Notes: generated by a model from the sequence alone, not told the origin. A stretch of 64,000 nt of DNA from an uncultured Bacilli bacterium (GCA_934096075.1 CAKOLN010000002.1:62001-126000), one strand, 5' to 3'. Positions 44,933-52,887 are shown, numbered from the stretch's first letter. Made by a program: numbers and translations.

Positions 44933-46504
44933 CTAAGAAATAAATCTTATAAAAATATAAATCATTGAAATAATAAACAAAACAATTAAAAATGATTGAA
45001 CAACAATAGGTAAAGAATAAAAGAAACTAGAAACCAAAGATAATAATTCAATAGATGAATTAACAAAAACTTTAATATTACTAAATGCATTTGAAAATAA
45101 AGAGCTTAATAAAGAAGTGTTATTTGTATAATCAATATCAATAGAATTTAAAAAAATTTCTAATTCACTATTTGGCAATCGAATAGATGGATAATTGCCA
45201 TTATCATCAGGATCACAATTATAACAAGATAATTTAGCTTCATCATCATTACTCATACTATACCATTCAAAATCTTTCAATTTATACCAAACAGAGGGAT
45301 AACTAGAATAATAAAAATTATAAGCTTCAGCTAAAATATTAGATTCATAATATAACAAAACACTAGGATTTTCTAAATTAGAAAAATCTAAAGTAAAAGA
45401 ACATAACTCTTTTCCGGTTTTATCACAATTTACGGCAAAGGTACTCTTTTTTAAAGATAATTCATCATTTTCAAGATAAGTTATAATCAAACCACCTTGA
45501 TAATAAATAACAGAAGAATTTTTATTAACATCACCCACATATTTTAAAATATTTTTTCTTAAATAATAACTAAAAGTAAAAGTACCATAGCCACCATTAA
45601 AAGGTGGTTTTAATTTATCTTTATAATTAATAACATTACTAAATGATTGAATACCAGTAGTACCTCCACTAAAAGCATAAAATTTAAAATAATCCAATTT
45701 ATAATCAGAAAAATAATTATCACGCAAAATAACAAATTCATCATTATTTTTTATACGATTAATAATATAATTAGGATTAATAGAATTATCACCATAAGAA
45801 ACATTATAATTAATACTAAAATTACTATCAAAGAAAAAATTATAAAAAGTAGGATTAACATAATAACCATCAGATGATGATAAAATTACAGAAGGTCGAT
45901 ATAATGAAGTTCCAGTAAAACCAATTGAACTTAAAATATCATCATATGAAACGGATTTAAAAGTTACATATGAAACACCATTATAACTTAACTTAAATTT
46001 ATAAACAAATGTTGAATCATTTGATGGATTTTTTAAAGAAAAAGTTTTTATACTTTCAAAATCATTATAAACAATAGGACTATCATAAAAAATTAAATAT
46101 AAAGAAGTATAACCATCTATAGCACTATAGAGATAACTAATTGTATAATAATCCTTAACAACAGCTTCATTAGGTAAAGATGTCAATAAAATACTATACA
46201 ACTTCAAAGAATTATCAAATAAATACTTTAAACTAGAATAATTATAAAAATCAGAATCAGATTTTACAGAAACATTATAATAATCATAATAAACATTAAA
46301 ACGAGCAGAACTATTACGAGATAAACAATAATCAGTGTATATTTGATAACCCAAAAAATTAGTAATATGATGATCATCACATCCACGATTACCAAATATA
46401 ACAGGAGAAGAATTATTTATAAATAATTGAGTATTAGCACTTACTCCAAAAGAAAAAATGAAAAAACTACAAATTGCAAATAAACAATAGTAAATTTTTT
46501 TCAT
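44933..46504 (-). CDS. Large secreted, C-terminally anchored phage protein (pIII-like tip candidate)
   Basis: 523 residues. Signal peptide (IYYCLFAICSFFIFSFGVSA), about 450 extracellular residues rich in Tyr, Ser, Asn and Asp with a few Cys pairs, and a C-terminal membrane helix (VVQSFLIVLFIISMIYIFI). In filamentous phages the largest secreted protein with a C-terminal anchor is the adsorption protein. No sequence family is recognised, as is usual for this fast-evolving class. Confidence 0.68.
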   Translation of the reverse strand: MKKIYYCLFAICSFFIFSFGVSANTQLFINNSSPVIFGNRGCDDHHITNFLGYQIYTDYCLSRNSSARFNVYYDYYNVSVKSDSDFYNYSSLKYLFDNSLKLYSILLTSLPNEAVVKDYYTISYLYSAIDGYTSLYLIFYDSPIVYNDFESIKTFSLKNPSNDSTFVYKFKLSYNGVSYVTFKSVSYDDILSSIGFTGTSLYRPSVILSSSDGYYVNPTFYNFFFDSNFSINYNVSYGDNSINPNYIINRIKNNDEFVILRDNYFSDYKLDYFKFYAFSGGTTGIQSFSNVINYKDKLKPPFNGGYGTFTFSYYLRKNILKYVGDVNKNSSVIYYQGGLIITYLENDELSLKKSTFAVNCDKTGKELCSFTLDFSNLENPSVLLYYESNILAEAYNFYYSSYPSVWYKLKDFEWYSMSNDDEAKLSCYNCDPDDNGNYPSIRLPNSELEIFLNSIDIDYTNNTSLLSSLFSNAFSNIKVFVNSSIELLSLVSSFFYSLPIVVQSFLIVLFIISMIYIFIRFIS

Positions 46505-46520
46505 TTTTTATCATCTCCCT

Positions 46521-46688
46521 TTATAAGTTCCTAAATGGATCAGTTTCTTCTTTTACTGATTCAATTTTTTTATCAAATACTTCATAAACCTGTGACTCTT
46601 GTTTCTTAAACAAGAATATTAAAAATCCACCTAGACTTAAATTTAATGCAAAACTTAAGCCTAATAAAAAATATACAAAACTACTCAT
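46521..46688 (-). CDS. 55-residue phage membrane protein
   Basis: An N-terminal helix (FVYFLLGLSFALNLSLGGFLIFLF) followed by a charged tail ending TDPFRNL. Preceded by AAGGAAG and overlapping the upstream 56-codon gene by 8 bases. Gene spacing rather than homology supports it. Confidence 0.6.
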   Translation of the reverse strand: MSSFVYFLLGLSFALNLSLGGFLIFLFKKQESQVYEVFDKKIESVKEETDPFRNL

Positions 46689-46851
46689 TTCTCATCTTCC
46701 TTATCTCTACATAATAACCAAAACAATCTTCATCAGTTTTTACAACTAACACTATCTTTATATCATCACTTTCAAAATTCTTTTTCATAAAATAAAATAA
46801 CCCTAAATCATAATCTGATACTTTACATATATCTATTACTTCATATTTCAT
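46681..46851 (-). CDS. 56-residue soluble phage protein
   Basis: MKYEVIDICKVSDYDLG opening, mixed alpha/beta content, no membrane helix. Coupled to the next gene by an 8-base overlap. A 13-codon frame at 46848-46889 with a GGAG site ends on its start codon and may drive reinitiation. Function unknown. Confidence 0.55.
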   Translation of the reverse strand: MKYEVIDICKVSDYDLGLFYFMKKNFESDDIKIVLVVKTDEDCFGYYVEIRKMRNE

Positions 46852-46895
46852 TCATCATTAAACATATATATATTAACATTTTTATTCATTCTAAA

Positions 46896-46958
46896 CTCCT
46901 TAAACTATTTAAACTTTTTAATTATTACTCTTGTACTTGTTTTTAAAACTTTTTCTTT
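46896..46958. repeat. Direct repeat, copy 1 (phage)
   Basis: About 63 bases nearly identical to 47155-47217, covering the end of one small gene and the start region of the next. A local tandem duplication of 259-base period. Confidence 0.8.
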
Positions 46959-47143
46959 ATATTCTTTACTTCAATTGATTTCATTTTTTCTAAAATAAAT
47001 CTATATGCATTAACAACTGATTCATCAGAATAATTCAAACACTCATAACTGCTAATTAAAGTTCGAAGATCATCTTTTAATCTTTCCCAATTTTCCAATT
47101 GAACCAAATACTTAATTTGTAAATCATAAATTTCTTTTTCCAT
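46943..47143 (-). CDS. Small helical phage protein
   Basis: 66 residues, predicted all-helical (LEKMKSIEVKNIKKKF basic end), soluble. Site AAGGAGAG directly before the ATG. Unknown function. Confidence 0.6.
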   Translation of the reverse strand: MEKEIYDLQIKYLVQLENWERLKDDLRTLISSYECLNYSDESVVNAYRFILEKMKSIEVKNIKKKF

Positions 47144-47154
47144 AAAATAACACT

Positions 47155-47217
47155 CTCCTTAAACTATTTAAACTTTTTAATTATTACTTTCGTACTTGTT
47201 TTTAAAACTTTTTCTTT
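47155..47217. repeat. Direct repeat, copy 2 (phage)
   Basis: Second copy of the 63-base repeat at 46896-46958. It encodes the tail (KVLKTSTKVIIKKFK) of the 47-residue gene. Confidence 0.8.
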
Positions 47218-47307
47218 TAACTTATCTTTTATCAAATCATAATAAACTATTAATTGAACTAAATTAAATAAAAATATAAATATTATCATTAAATAAATTA
47301 TTATCAT
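47164..47307 (-). CDS. 47-residue hydrophobic phage peptide
   Basis: An Ile/Leu/Phe helix then a strongly basic tail. The order fits a coat-like protein, but no good ribosome site is seen and the composition could arise from AT-rich DNA. Confidence 0.4.
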   Translation of the reverse strand: MIIIYLMIIFIFLFNLVQLIVYYDLIKDKLKEKVLKTSTKVIIKKFK

Positions 47308-47347
47308 AATTTAAAAAACTATGTAATTACATGCTCCCCTTTCTCAA

Positions 47348-47557
47348 CTATCTTACAAGTGAGAAAATCATTTTGAAGAATCTTACAACAACATATGCTA
47401 ATGTAATACCAATTGGAATTAATAGTAATGGTTGACTCATTACTAAGTTAACTAATGTACCAATTTGGTCCATTAACCAAGTAAATACTTCTTTTAAAGT
47501 AGTAAGTACTGATGTCACTGTTGGTTGTGAAGCTACTTCATCAGCAAGATATAACAT
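47348..47557 (-). CDS. Major coat protein candidate
   Basis: 69 residues from the ATG after AAGGAG. Acidic N-terminus (ADEVASQP), amphipathic middle, hydrophobic helix (PLLLIPIGITLAYVVVRFF) and basic C-terminus (KMIFSLVR). The acidic-hydrophobic-basic order, the size, its own strong ribosome site and its position near the 5' end of the operon fit the filamentous major coat protein. No separate signal peptide is visible. Confidence 0.6.
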   Translation of the reverse strand: MLYLADEVASQPTVTSVLTTLKEVFTWLMDQIGTLVNLVMSQPLLLIPIGITLAYVVVRFFKMIFSLVR

Positions 47558-47609
47558 AGTTCTCCTTTCATTTAAATGATTCCGAGGAACCAAAATTAAT
47601 TTATTATAA

Positions 47610-47683
47610 GGGCTCTAGTAATAAAGAAGGTTAAAGTTTAAGTTCATAACAGAAGAACAAAAGGTCCAAATAGACTAAAGCCC
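47610..47683 (-). promoter_or_regulatory. Long stem-loop before the coat gene
   Basis: GGGCTTTAGT pairs with ACTAGAGCCC across a 54-base loop. It lies between the 93-residue gene and the coat candidate. It could act as an RNA-processing or stability element that sets coat levels, or as the phage packaging hairpin. Confidence 0.4.
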
Positions 47684-47695
47684 TAATAACCATTT

Positions 47696-47977
47696 TTATA
47701 GTATAGTAATCTTTTTAATTTTTGGTTTACCTGTTAAAGAATTTTCTGTATCAACTTTTACTTTAACTGGAAACGTAATATCTTTTTTACTATCTATTTG
47801 CTTTTGTAGATCTGCTTTTATTTCTTGATTAATCCAAAGTATATCAGCTGAATAACCATAATTTGGAAGTTCTAATTCTTTTGATCCTAAAAAGCATACT
47901 TTAGCACCATCGATTACTTCGCCCGTATCATCATTTTTAAAATAAACAGGTTTGAAAAAACATAAATTATAATCCAT
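47696..47977 (-). CDS. Small beta-rich phage protein, possible DNA-binding protein
   Basis: 93 residues, no membrane helix, alternating strands (YNLCFFKPVYF, AKVCFLGSKELELPNYG, ITFPVKVKVDT, KIKKITIL). First gene of the phage operon behind a very strong site (GGAGAGGAG). In other filamentous phages this position often carries a single-stranded DNA-binding protein; that assignment is a guess here. Confidence 0.55.
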   Translation of the reverse strand: MDYNLCFFKPVYFKNDDTGEVIDGAKVCFLGSKELELPNYGYSADILWINQEIKADLQKQIDSKKDITFPVKVKVDTENSLTGKPKIKKITIL

Positions 47978-48054
47978 AACAAATCTCCTCTCCGACCATA
48001 TAACACAAAAAAATAGATATTTACCTCATGGTCTATATCTATTTTAAAACTTCA

Positions 48055-48097
48055 TTTCAATAAATTTACTATCGATTTCAGTAAATTTTATATCAAT
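48055..48097. promoter_or_regulatory. Tandem operator-like repeats, 21-base period
   Basis: TTTCAATAAATTTACTATCGA is not repeated exactly, but TTTCAGTAAATTTTATATCA follows at a spacing of 21 bases, two helical turns. An inverted GATTTCAATAA lies at 48130-48140. All sit in the divergent region between the phage operon and its XRE repressor. Confidence 0.5.
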
Positions 48098-48198
48098 ACT
48101 TTAAATATTTTTCTCGTTTTCAGAAAAAATTATTGAAATCAAGAGATTTTTTTATTATTTTTTTGATATAATTACATATAGACAAAGGAGGCCATAAT

Positions 48199-48438
48199 AT
48201 GTCTTTTACGCAGGCAATAATCAATAGAATACTTGAACTATGTGAAAAGAACCATATTACTCCAAATAAGTTATCAGAACTTTCCACTGTACCGGTAGCA
48301 ACACTATTTGCGTTACTAAATGATAAAGTAGAAAATCCTAGTTCCAGAAACATATATAAAATGTGTAAGGTTTTTGGGATAACTATGGCAGAGTTTTATG
48401 ATACTGATATATTTAATCAAATGAATTTTACGAAATAA
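48199..48438 (+). CDS. XRE-family phage repressor
   Basis: 79 residues, almost entirely a helix-turn-helix (RILELCEKNHITPNKLSEL then VPVATLFALLNDKVENPSS). Divergent from the phage operon with repeat boxes between them, like a lysogeny switch. Very strong site AAAGGAGG, 7 bases before ATG. Confidence 0.82.
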   Translation: MSFTQAIINRILELCEKNHITPNKLSELSTVPVATLFALLNDKVENPSSRNIYKMCKVFGITMAEFYDTDIFNQMNFTK

Positions 48439-48450
48439 TTATTTATATCG

Positions 48451-48476
48451 CAACCAAAATGGTTGTTTTCTTTTTA
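48451..48476 (+). terminator. Terminator of the repressor gene
   Basis: CAACC-AAAAT-GGTTG followed by TTTTCTTTTT. It marks the probable right edge of the prophage. Confidence 0.75.
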
Positions 48477-48599
48477 CATAATTTTTTATTAAAATAAATA
48501 GTTTATTACAAAAAAAAGATAGTGGAACTACCCACTTTCTATGTAAAGAATAACTAAAGAAGAGCAAAACATTTTTCTTGAAACAATTGTAAGAAATTG

Positions 48600-48719
48600 C
48601 ACCACAAATATTAGTTTTATTTGAATTATAAGCAAAATTTACTTGTGAATAATGATATAGATTACCTTTAAAATTTTTTTCTGTTCTACTAATTCATTTT
48701 TTATCTTTTCTATATTCAT
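48600..48719 (-). pseudogene. Relic of a second Fic-family protein
   Basis: ATG at 48717-48719 starts MNIEKIKNELVEQKK. After a frameshift in an A run the text is NFKGNLYHYSQVNFAYNSNKT, which matches the Fic N-terminal motif YHYTQ..FAYNSNxIEG. Homology stops there, where the IEG motif should follow, close to the right edge of the prophage region. The remaining 48477-48600 shows only a weak hairpin. Confidence 0.5.
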
Positions 48720-48734
48720 TTTAACTCACCATCT

Positions 48735-50816
48735 TTATAATTTTTCTATAAGCATAAAATCTACATGTCTAGTCTCTTTATTAGCGGCTATACATCTAAC
48801 CTTAATTTTATCTCCCATAGTTAAAGCTATTTGTTTCTTTCTATTTGTATAAAATAGTTTATTATCACTTAAAGTATAATAATCATTTATAGTATCTAAA
48901 CTTACAAATCCTTCAATATAATTAGTTGTTTCTACAAAGAAACCTTTCTCAAGTAAATCACTTACTCTTGCTTCATATTCTTCTCCTATATGATTTTCCA
49001 TATATTCAGCAATTTTCATATCATTTACTTGATATTCACATTCATCGCTTCTTCTTTCAGTCATACTTATATGATCACATGCTTCACTTAATCCACTAGT
49101 AATCTTATCTAAAGTTACACCCATATTCCATTTAAATATAACTATCTTTATCATATAATGTAATAATAAATCTGAGAATCTTCTAATTGGACTTGTTTCA
49201 TGAGTATATTTTTTACTACCTAAACCAAAATGTCCAATATTTTCAGTTGAATAAATAGCCTTTTGCATACTTCTAAGTAGTTTTCTATTTAATAATTCTT
49301 CATCTTTAACACCCTTTAAACTAACTAATATATTTTGTATATCTTTATTATTGATATTAGAATAATCAAATTTACCTTTTACTTGATAACCTAAAGTACT
49401 TACAAAATTCATAAATTCTTCTATTTTCTTAGGACTTGGTTTACCATGTATTCTGTATATTCCATAATTACATTCTTTAGTTAATAATTCAATAGATGTT
49501 TCATTACTAGCTATCATAAAGTCTTCAATTAATCTTTCACCTAAACCATCTTTAAATTTCTTTATTTCAATTAATTTACCATTTTCGTCAACTATAAGTT
49601 TAATTTCATCACTAATAAACTCTATCTCACCACGTTCTTTTTTTCTTTTCTTAAGTATTTTAGATAATTCTAACATATCAAGAAGAATGCTTTCAAATTC
49701 TTCATAACCTTCTACATGTCCCCCATCTAAAATAGTGTTTACATCATCATAATTCATTTTCTTTCTAGATTTAATTATACTAGGATATATACTTTTTTTA
49801 ATAAAGTTTCCATTCTTATCTATTTCCATTTCTGTAGTTACTGCACATCTTAATACATTTGGATTTAAAGAACATATTCCATTAGAAAGTTCAACTGGTA
49901 ACATAGGTTCTACTTTATCTGCCATATATGTAGAGTTACCTTTATTATAGGCATCATTAAACAATGCACTTCCAAATTTAACATAGTTAGTTACATCTGC
50001 GATAGATACTCTTAATAAATAGTTTCCATTATTTAGTATTTCTAAACTAATGGCATCATCTATATCTTTAGTATCTTTTCCATCTATAGTAAATATTATT
50101 TTATCTGTTAAGTCTACTCTTCCTTTATAATCACTTTCTAGTACTTCCATAGGTAAAGATTTAACTTCATTTTTAGTTTCTTCACTAAATCCTACAGGTA
50201 CTCCTAATTCAGCCATTATTTTTAAAGTATCTATATCAGGGCTATTTTTATGTCCTACTTTTTCTACTACTTTAACATATATATTATCTTTATCTTCTTT
50301 AACACTTTTTACTTTAACAATTTCTCCATCTACTACAGGTAAATCTTTATTTTCTAGTAATACTACATTCAAGGGATATTCTTTTAACATCTTTATGTAC
50401 GTTATACCATTTTCTTCTATTATCTCTCCAAGTGGTAAATTTCTTTCTATTATTCTTTTTATTCTTGCTTCTAATTTACCAAATCTTTTAAATGTTTCAC
50501 ATAGACATATATCTCCATCATTGGCATCCATCATATTCTTTTTATCTATAAATATATCTCCAGTACTTAAAAGTAACCATCCATTCCCACTTTGTACTCT
50601 TTCTATAGGTGCTTTAATGTATTCATTAGTTACTATTTTAAATGTATTCTTTTTACAAGATACTATTTCTCCCTCATTAACTAATTCATATAAAACATCT
50701 AGTACACTTTTTAAATCTTCTGTACTATATACTTTTTTAAGCTTTTTTACTATGTCTATAGGATCCATTTTTCTTCCATTTTCTTTTTTTAATATATTTA
50801 ATATTTCTTCTTTCAT
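48735..50816 (-). CDS. rnr: Ribonuclease R
   Basis: 693 residues. RNB catalytic signature TIDGKDTKDIDDAISLE near residue 240, then RVSIADVTNYV, RRFSDLLLHY and a C-terminal S1 domain (EARVSDLLEKGFFVETT). N-terminal winged-helix and cold-shock domains precede it. It is a 3'-5' exoribonuclease that degrades structured RNA and works with tmRNA/SmpB. secG lies just upstream on the same strand, as usual in Bacillota, but smpB is 26 kb downstream. Confidence 0.97.
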   Translation of the reverse strand: MKEEILNILKKENGRKMDPIDIVKKLKKVYSTEDLKSVLDVLYELVNEGEIVSCKKNTFKIVTNEYIKAPIERVQSGNGWLLLSTGDIFIDKKNMMDANDGDICLCETFKRFGKLEARIKRIIERNLPLGEIIEENGITYIKMLKEYPLNVVLLENKDLPVVDGEIVKVKSVKEDKDNIYVKVVEKVGHKNSPDIDTLKIMAELGVPVGFSEETKNEVKSLPMEVLESDYKGRVDLTDKIIFTIDGKDTKDIDDAISLEILNNGNYLLRVSIADVTNYVKFGSALFNDAYNKGNSTYMADKVEPMLPVELSNGICSLNPNVLRCAVTTEMEIDKNGNFIKKSIYPSIIKSRKKMNYDDVNTILDGGHVEGYEEFESILLDMLELSKILKKRKKERGEIEFISDEIKLIVDENGKLIEIKKFKDGLGERLIEDFMIASNETSIELLTKECNYGIYRIHGKPSPKKIEEFMNFVSTLGYQVKGKFDYSNINNKDIQNILVSLKGVKDEELLNRKLLRSMQKAIYSTENIGHFGLGSKKYTHETSPIRRFSDLLLHYMIKIVIFKWNMGVTLDKITSGLSEACDHISMTERRSDECEYQVNDMKIAEYMENHIGEEYEARVSDLLEKGFFVETTNYIEGFVSLDTINDYYTLSDNKLFYTNRKKQIALTMGDKIKVRCIAANKETRHVDFMLIEKL

Positions 50817-50879
50817 ACTATGTTCACCTAAGTTAATTTTATCAAAAATAAAAGGATAAGTCTACACTTACCCAAATAA

Positions 50880-51092
50880 CTATATACTTAAGTATAATGA
50901 AATTGCTATAAATAAAAATCCTAATACATAAGTTAATCTAGTTATAAATTTTTCTGCTCCTCTTTCTTTCATTTGTCCCATTAACAAGTTATTTCCACCT
51001 GTTATTATTTGACCTGCATCACTTGCTTTGTTACTTTGAAGTAACACAAGCGCTATTAAAAGAACAGCTATAATTATTAATACTATTTCCAT
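50880..51092 (-). CDS. secG: Preprotein translocase subunit SecG
   Basis: 70 residues: two helices joined by the conserved loop LLQSNKASDAGQIITGGNN. Auxiliary subunit of the SecYEG channel. Co-oriented with rnr, about 60 bases upstream. Confidence 0.93.
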   Translation of the reverse strand: MEIVLIIIAVLLIALVLLQSNKASDAGQIITGGNNLLMGQMKERGAEKFITRLTYVLGFLFIAISLYLSI

Positions 51093-51130
51093 TTTTCATC
51101 CCTCATGTAATATTTTAATATATTTCGGAG

Positions 51131-52666
51131 TTAATTGCAACTGTTTTCGTAGTCAATCTCATAAGGACTTTCAGGTGTTCCATAGCCTGACTTTATGCCG
51201 ACACAAGAGGCCAGAGAAACTGAAGGGCGCACCCCAAAGCCATACTGAACGTTGTCGTTGTACAAGCCACCAGGAAAGTCAGAACCAGAGACATACCACA
51301 CGCTAGCACTAGAGCCACTCCAGTCAAGAGGAGACAAAGACCACCACCAATTATTGCCTGTGATTGATTCTCCTTGACTATTTGTATAATACCATGTATA
51401 TGGACTTGATAATTTTTGTACACCTACTCCTCCAGCAAAAGATAATTCATCAGCGGTCATTAACGCTATAGGATATTTTAGTTGTCCATTTCCTCCACTT
51501 GCTGTACTTGCACTAAACTTGTCAGCTAAAGCTTGTGCACTTTCAAATAATCCACCGTTACCATTTCCTCCACATTTGTATGTTGAAGTTTCATTTGTAT
51601 GTAATCTTATATAGCTACTATAATTAAAAACATTTGATGTAGAATAATTATTATCTGGAACGCTTCTATCATTACAATATATTGCATCTTTACTTATATA
51701 TTTATCATAATTAGTAAACAAATTATTTTCATACCATTTATCTATTACTGTTTTTATTGTACTATCATTTGTATTAGTTCTGTTGTTTGCTAATGAGCCA
51801 CTTGTTCCATACATATATCCCACATACATTGGATCATCATCAGAACTATTATATGCTGATGTTCCAATATATCCGGTTGTAGTATCGTGACTTGTACCAG
51901 CATAAAGTAGTCTTACACTTTTATCTTCATTTGTTCTTATTATTTTCCAATAGAATCCAGCAAATTTCACCCAGTTTTTTGATGTATTTCCTGAATAATA
52001 ATACACTGTACTTCCATCTTCTGTTTTATTTGTTTGATATATTGTTCCTGTGGTATTTGCTGTATTTGTTACACTAAAGTCTGTTCTTTCACTTATTGTT
52101 GGATTATCTCTTAATATTACTTCACTCAATGTCGGATAAGTTCCTTCATTTATATACAATTTACCTGTTACTACTGCATCTAGAAGTGAATCTATACTTT
52201 GATCTACATTTTCATCATTTTTATATTGTATTGTTATTGTATAGTTTTGTGTTGATTTGGCTGGTATTGAAACACTATATGCTAGTACTGTATTTGTTGC
52301 AATTGATGATTTTGGTACATCTTTGAAATCATCCATGTTATATCCACCATCAGTACTTGTTATTTTATATTGAAAGTATCCTGTTGTTTTGAATGTATTT
52401 ACTAAATCTTCTATTACTATGTTGTATTTATATTCATTCTTAGTTTTATTTTCTACACTAAATGATTTAGTTACACTCCATCCTGGTTCTATTTCTGTCC
52501 CTTCTATTGCATCTCCATTTGTAAATATTACTCTTAAATCAGCTGTATTAATTGTAATATTTTTTCTATCTCCTTCTATTGTTGTTAAGAAGTATGCTAA
52601 TGATACTCCTACAAATGTTAATACTACTAATGTTATACCTAGTACTAAATATTTCTTTTCCTTCAT
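51131..52666 (-). CDS. Surface protein with TasA-like N-terminus and C-type-lectin-like variable C-terminus
   Basis: About 512 residues from ATG 52666. The signal/anchor LGITLVVLTFVGVSLAYFLTT and following ITINTADLRVIF beta region resemble SipW-dependent TasA/camelysin-type proteins. The second half matches the DUF6273 fold (FYWKIIRTNEDKSVRLLYAG, then WWWSLSPLDW and GFGVRPSVSL), related to C-type-lectin and formylglycine-type domains. The coding strand at 51185-51350 is strongly depleted in A and about half G+C, unlike the rest of the gene. A paralogue is at 59594. Expressed behind leader A. Confidence 0.75.
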   Translation of the reverse strand: MKEKKYLVLGITLVVLTFVGVSLAYFLTTIEGDRKNITINTADLRVIFTNGDAIEGTEIEPGWSVTKSFSVENKTKNEYKYNIVIEDLVNTFKTTGYFQYKITSTDGGYNMDDFKDVPKSSIATNTVLAYSVSIPAKSTQNYTITIQYKNDENVDQSIDSLLDAVVTGKLYINEGTYPTLSEVILRDNPTISERTDFSVTNTANTTGTIYQTNKTEDGSTVYYYSGNTSKNWVKFAGFYWKIIRTNEDKSVRLLYAGTSHDTTTGYIGTSAYNSSDDDPMYVGYMYGTSGSLANNRTNTNDSTIKTVIDKWYENNLFTNYDKYISKDAIYCNDRSVPDNNYSTSNVFNYSSYIRLHTNETSTYKCGGNGNGGLFESAQALADKFSASTASGGNGQLKYPIALMTADELSFAGGVGVQKLSSPYTWYYTNSQGESITGNNWWWSLSPLDWSGSSASVWYVSGSDFPGGLYNDNVQYGFGVRPSVSLASCVGIKSGYGTPESPYEIDYENSCN

Positions 52667-52693
52667 CTTTTCCATCCTTTCTTTTTTGAGCAC

Positions 52694-52884
52694 GAAAAAA
52701 TTCATAGACTTTTACCTATGAATTTAATGTAAAACAAAAACTATGAGAGTTAGTTAGTAATAACCCCCCCCGAAATTCGTACCAAGTTTGGTACTTGATT
52801 CAAAGAGAATTAGTTCTTTCATAGTTTCGTTTGCTCCTTTATTTTTTACATTTTTATTTTATCAAATCATCTGTTGTTATTCAA
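52694..52884 (-). promoter_or_regulatory. Leader A: promoter, leader peptide and attenuator
   Basis: Promoter TTGAAT/17/TAAAAT (52856-52884) is followed by AAAGGAG and the leader frame 52754-52822. AACTATGA at the leader start pairs with TCATAGTT (1:2). TTCATAG pairs with CTATGAA before six T (3:4, terminator 52694-52723). Segments 1-4 share the CATAG core, so 2:4 or 1:3 pairings compete. Conserved in leaders B and C. Confidence 0.75.
52754..52822 (-). CDS. Leader peptide A (22 residues, ends GGGYY)
   Basis: MKELILFESST then KLGTNF and GGGYY, stop. A run of eight G encodes the three Gly. AAAGGAG lies 11 bases before the ATG. The stop codon lies just upstream of attenuator segment 2. Confidence 0.65.
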   Translation of the reverse strand: MKELILFESSTKLGTNFGGGYY

Positions 52885-52887
52885 GAG

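Larger units (their letters stand above)
40344..48476 (-). mobile_element. Inovirus-like filamentous prophage
   Basis: About 8.1 kb, the size of filamentous phage genomes. One minus-strand operon carries, in order, an unknown 93-residue protein, a coat candidate, several one-helix membrane proteins, a 523-residue secreted tip-protein candidate, a second secreted protein, a Zot-like ATPase and a Rep_trans initiator, closed by a terminator. A divergent XRE repressor lies at the right. No capsid, tail or lysis genes are present. The ends are inferred from the two terminators; attachment sites are not established. Confidence 0.82.

Noticed and set aside
39700..48476. CRISPR array or defence island
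   Set aside because: The repeats present are single inverted or tandem pairs without regular spacers, and no Cas-like protein is encoded.
38000..48500. Canonical XerCD dif site for phage integration
   Set aside because: No sequence resembling the known Bacillota dif consensus was found at either edge.
48500..48545. Weak hairpin GTGG...CCAC with a T run on the minus strand
   Set aside because: It is 190 bases beyond the rnr stop and could be a terminator, but the stem is only four pairs; too weak to list.
51193..51423. 76-residue frame inside the adenine-depleted end of the 51131 gene
   Set aside because: It is an alternative frame kept open by the odd base composition, with no ribosome site and no gene-like content.
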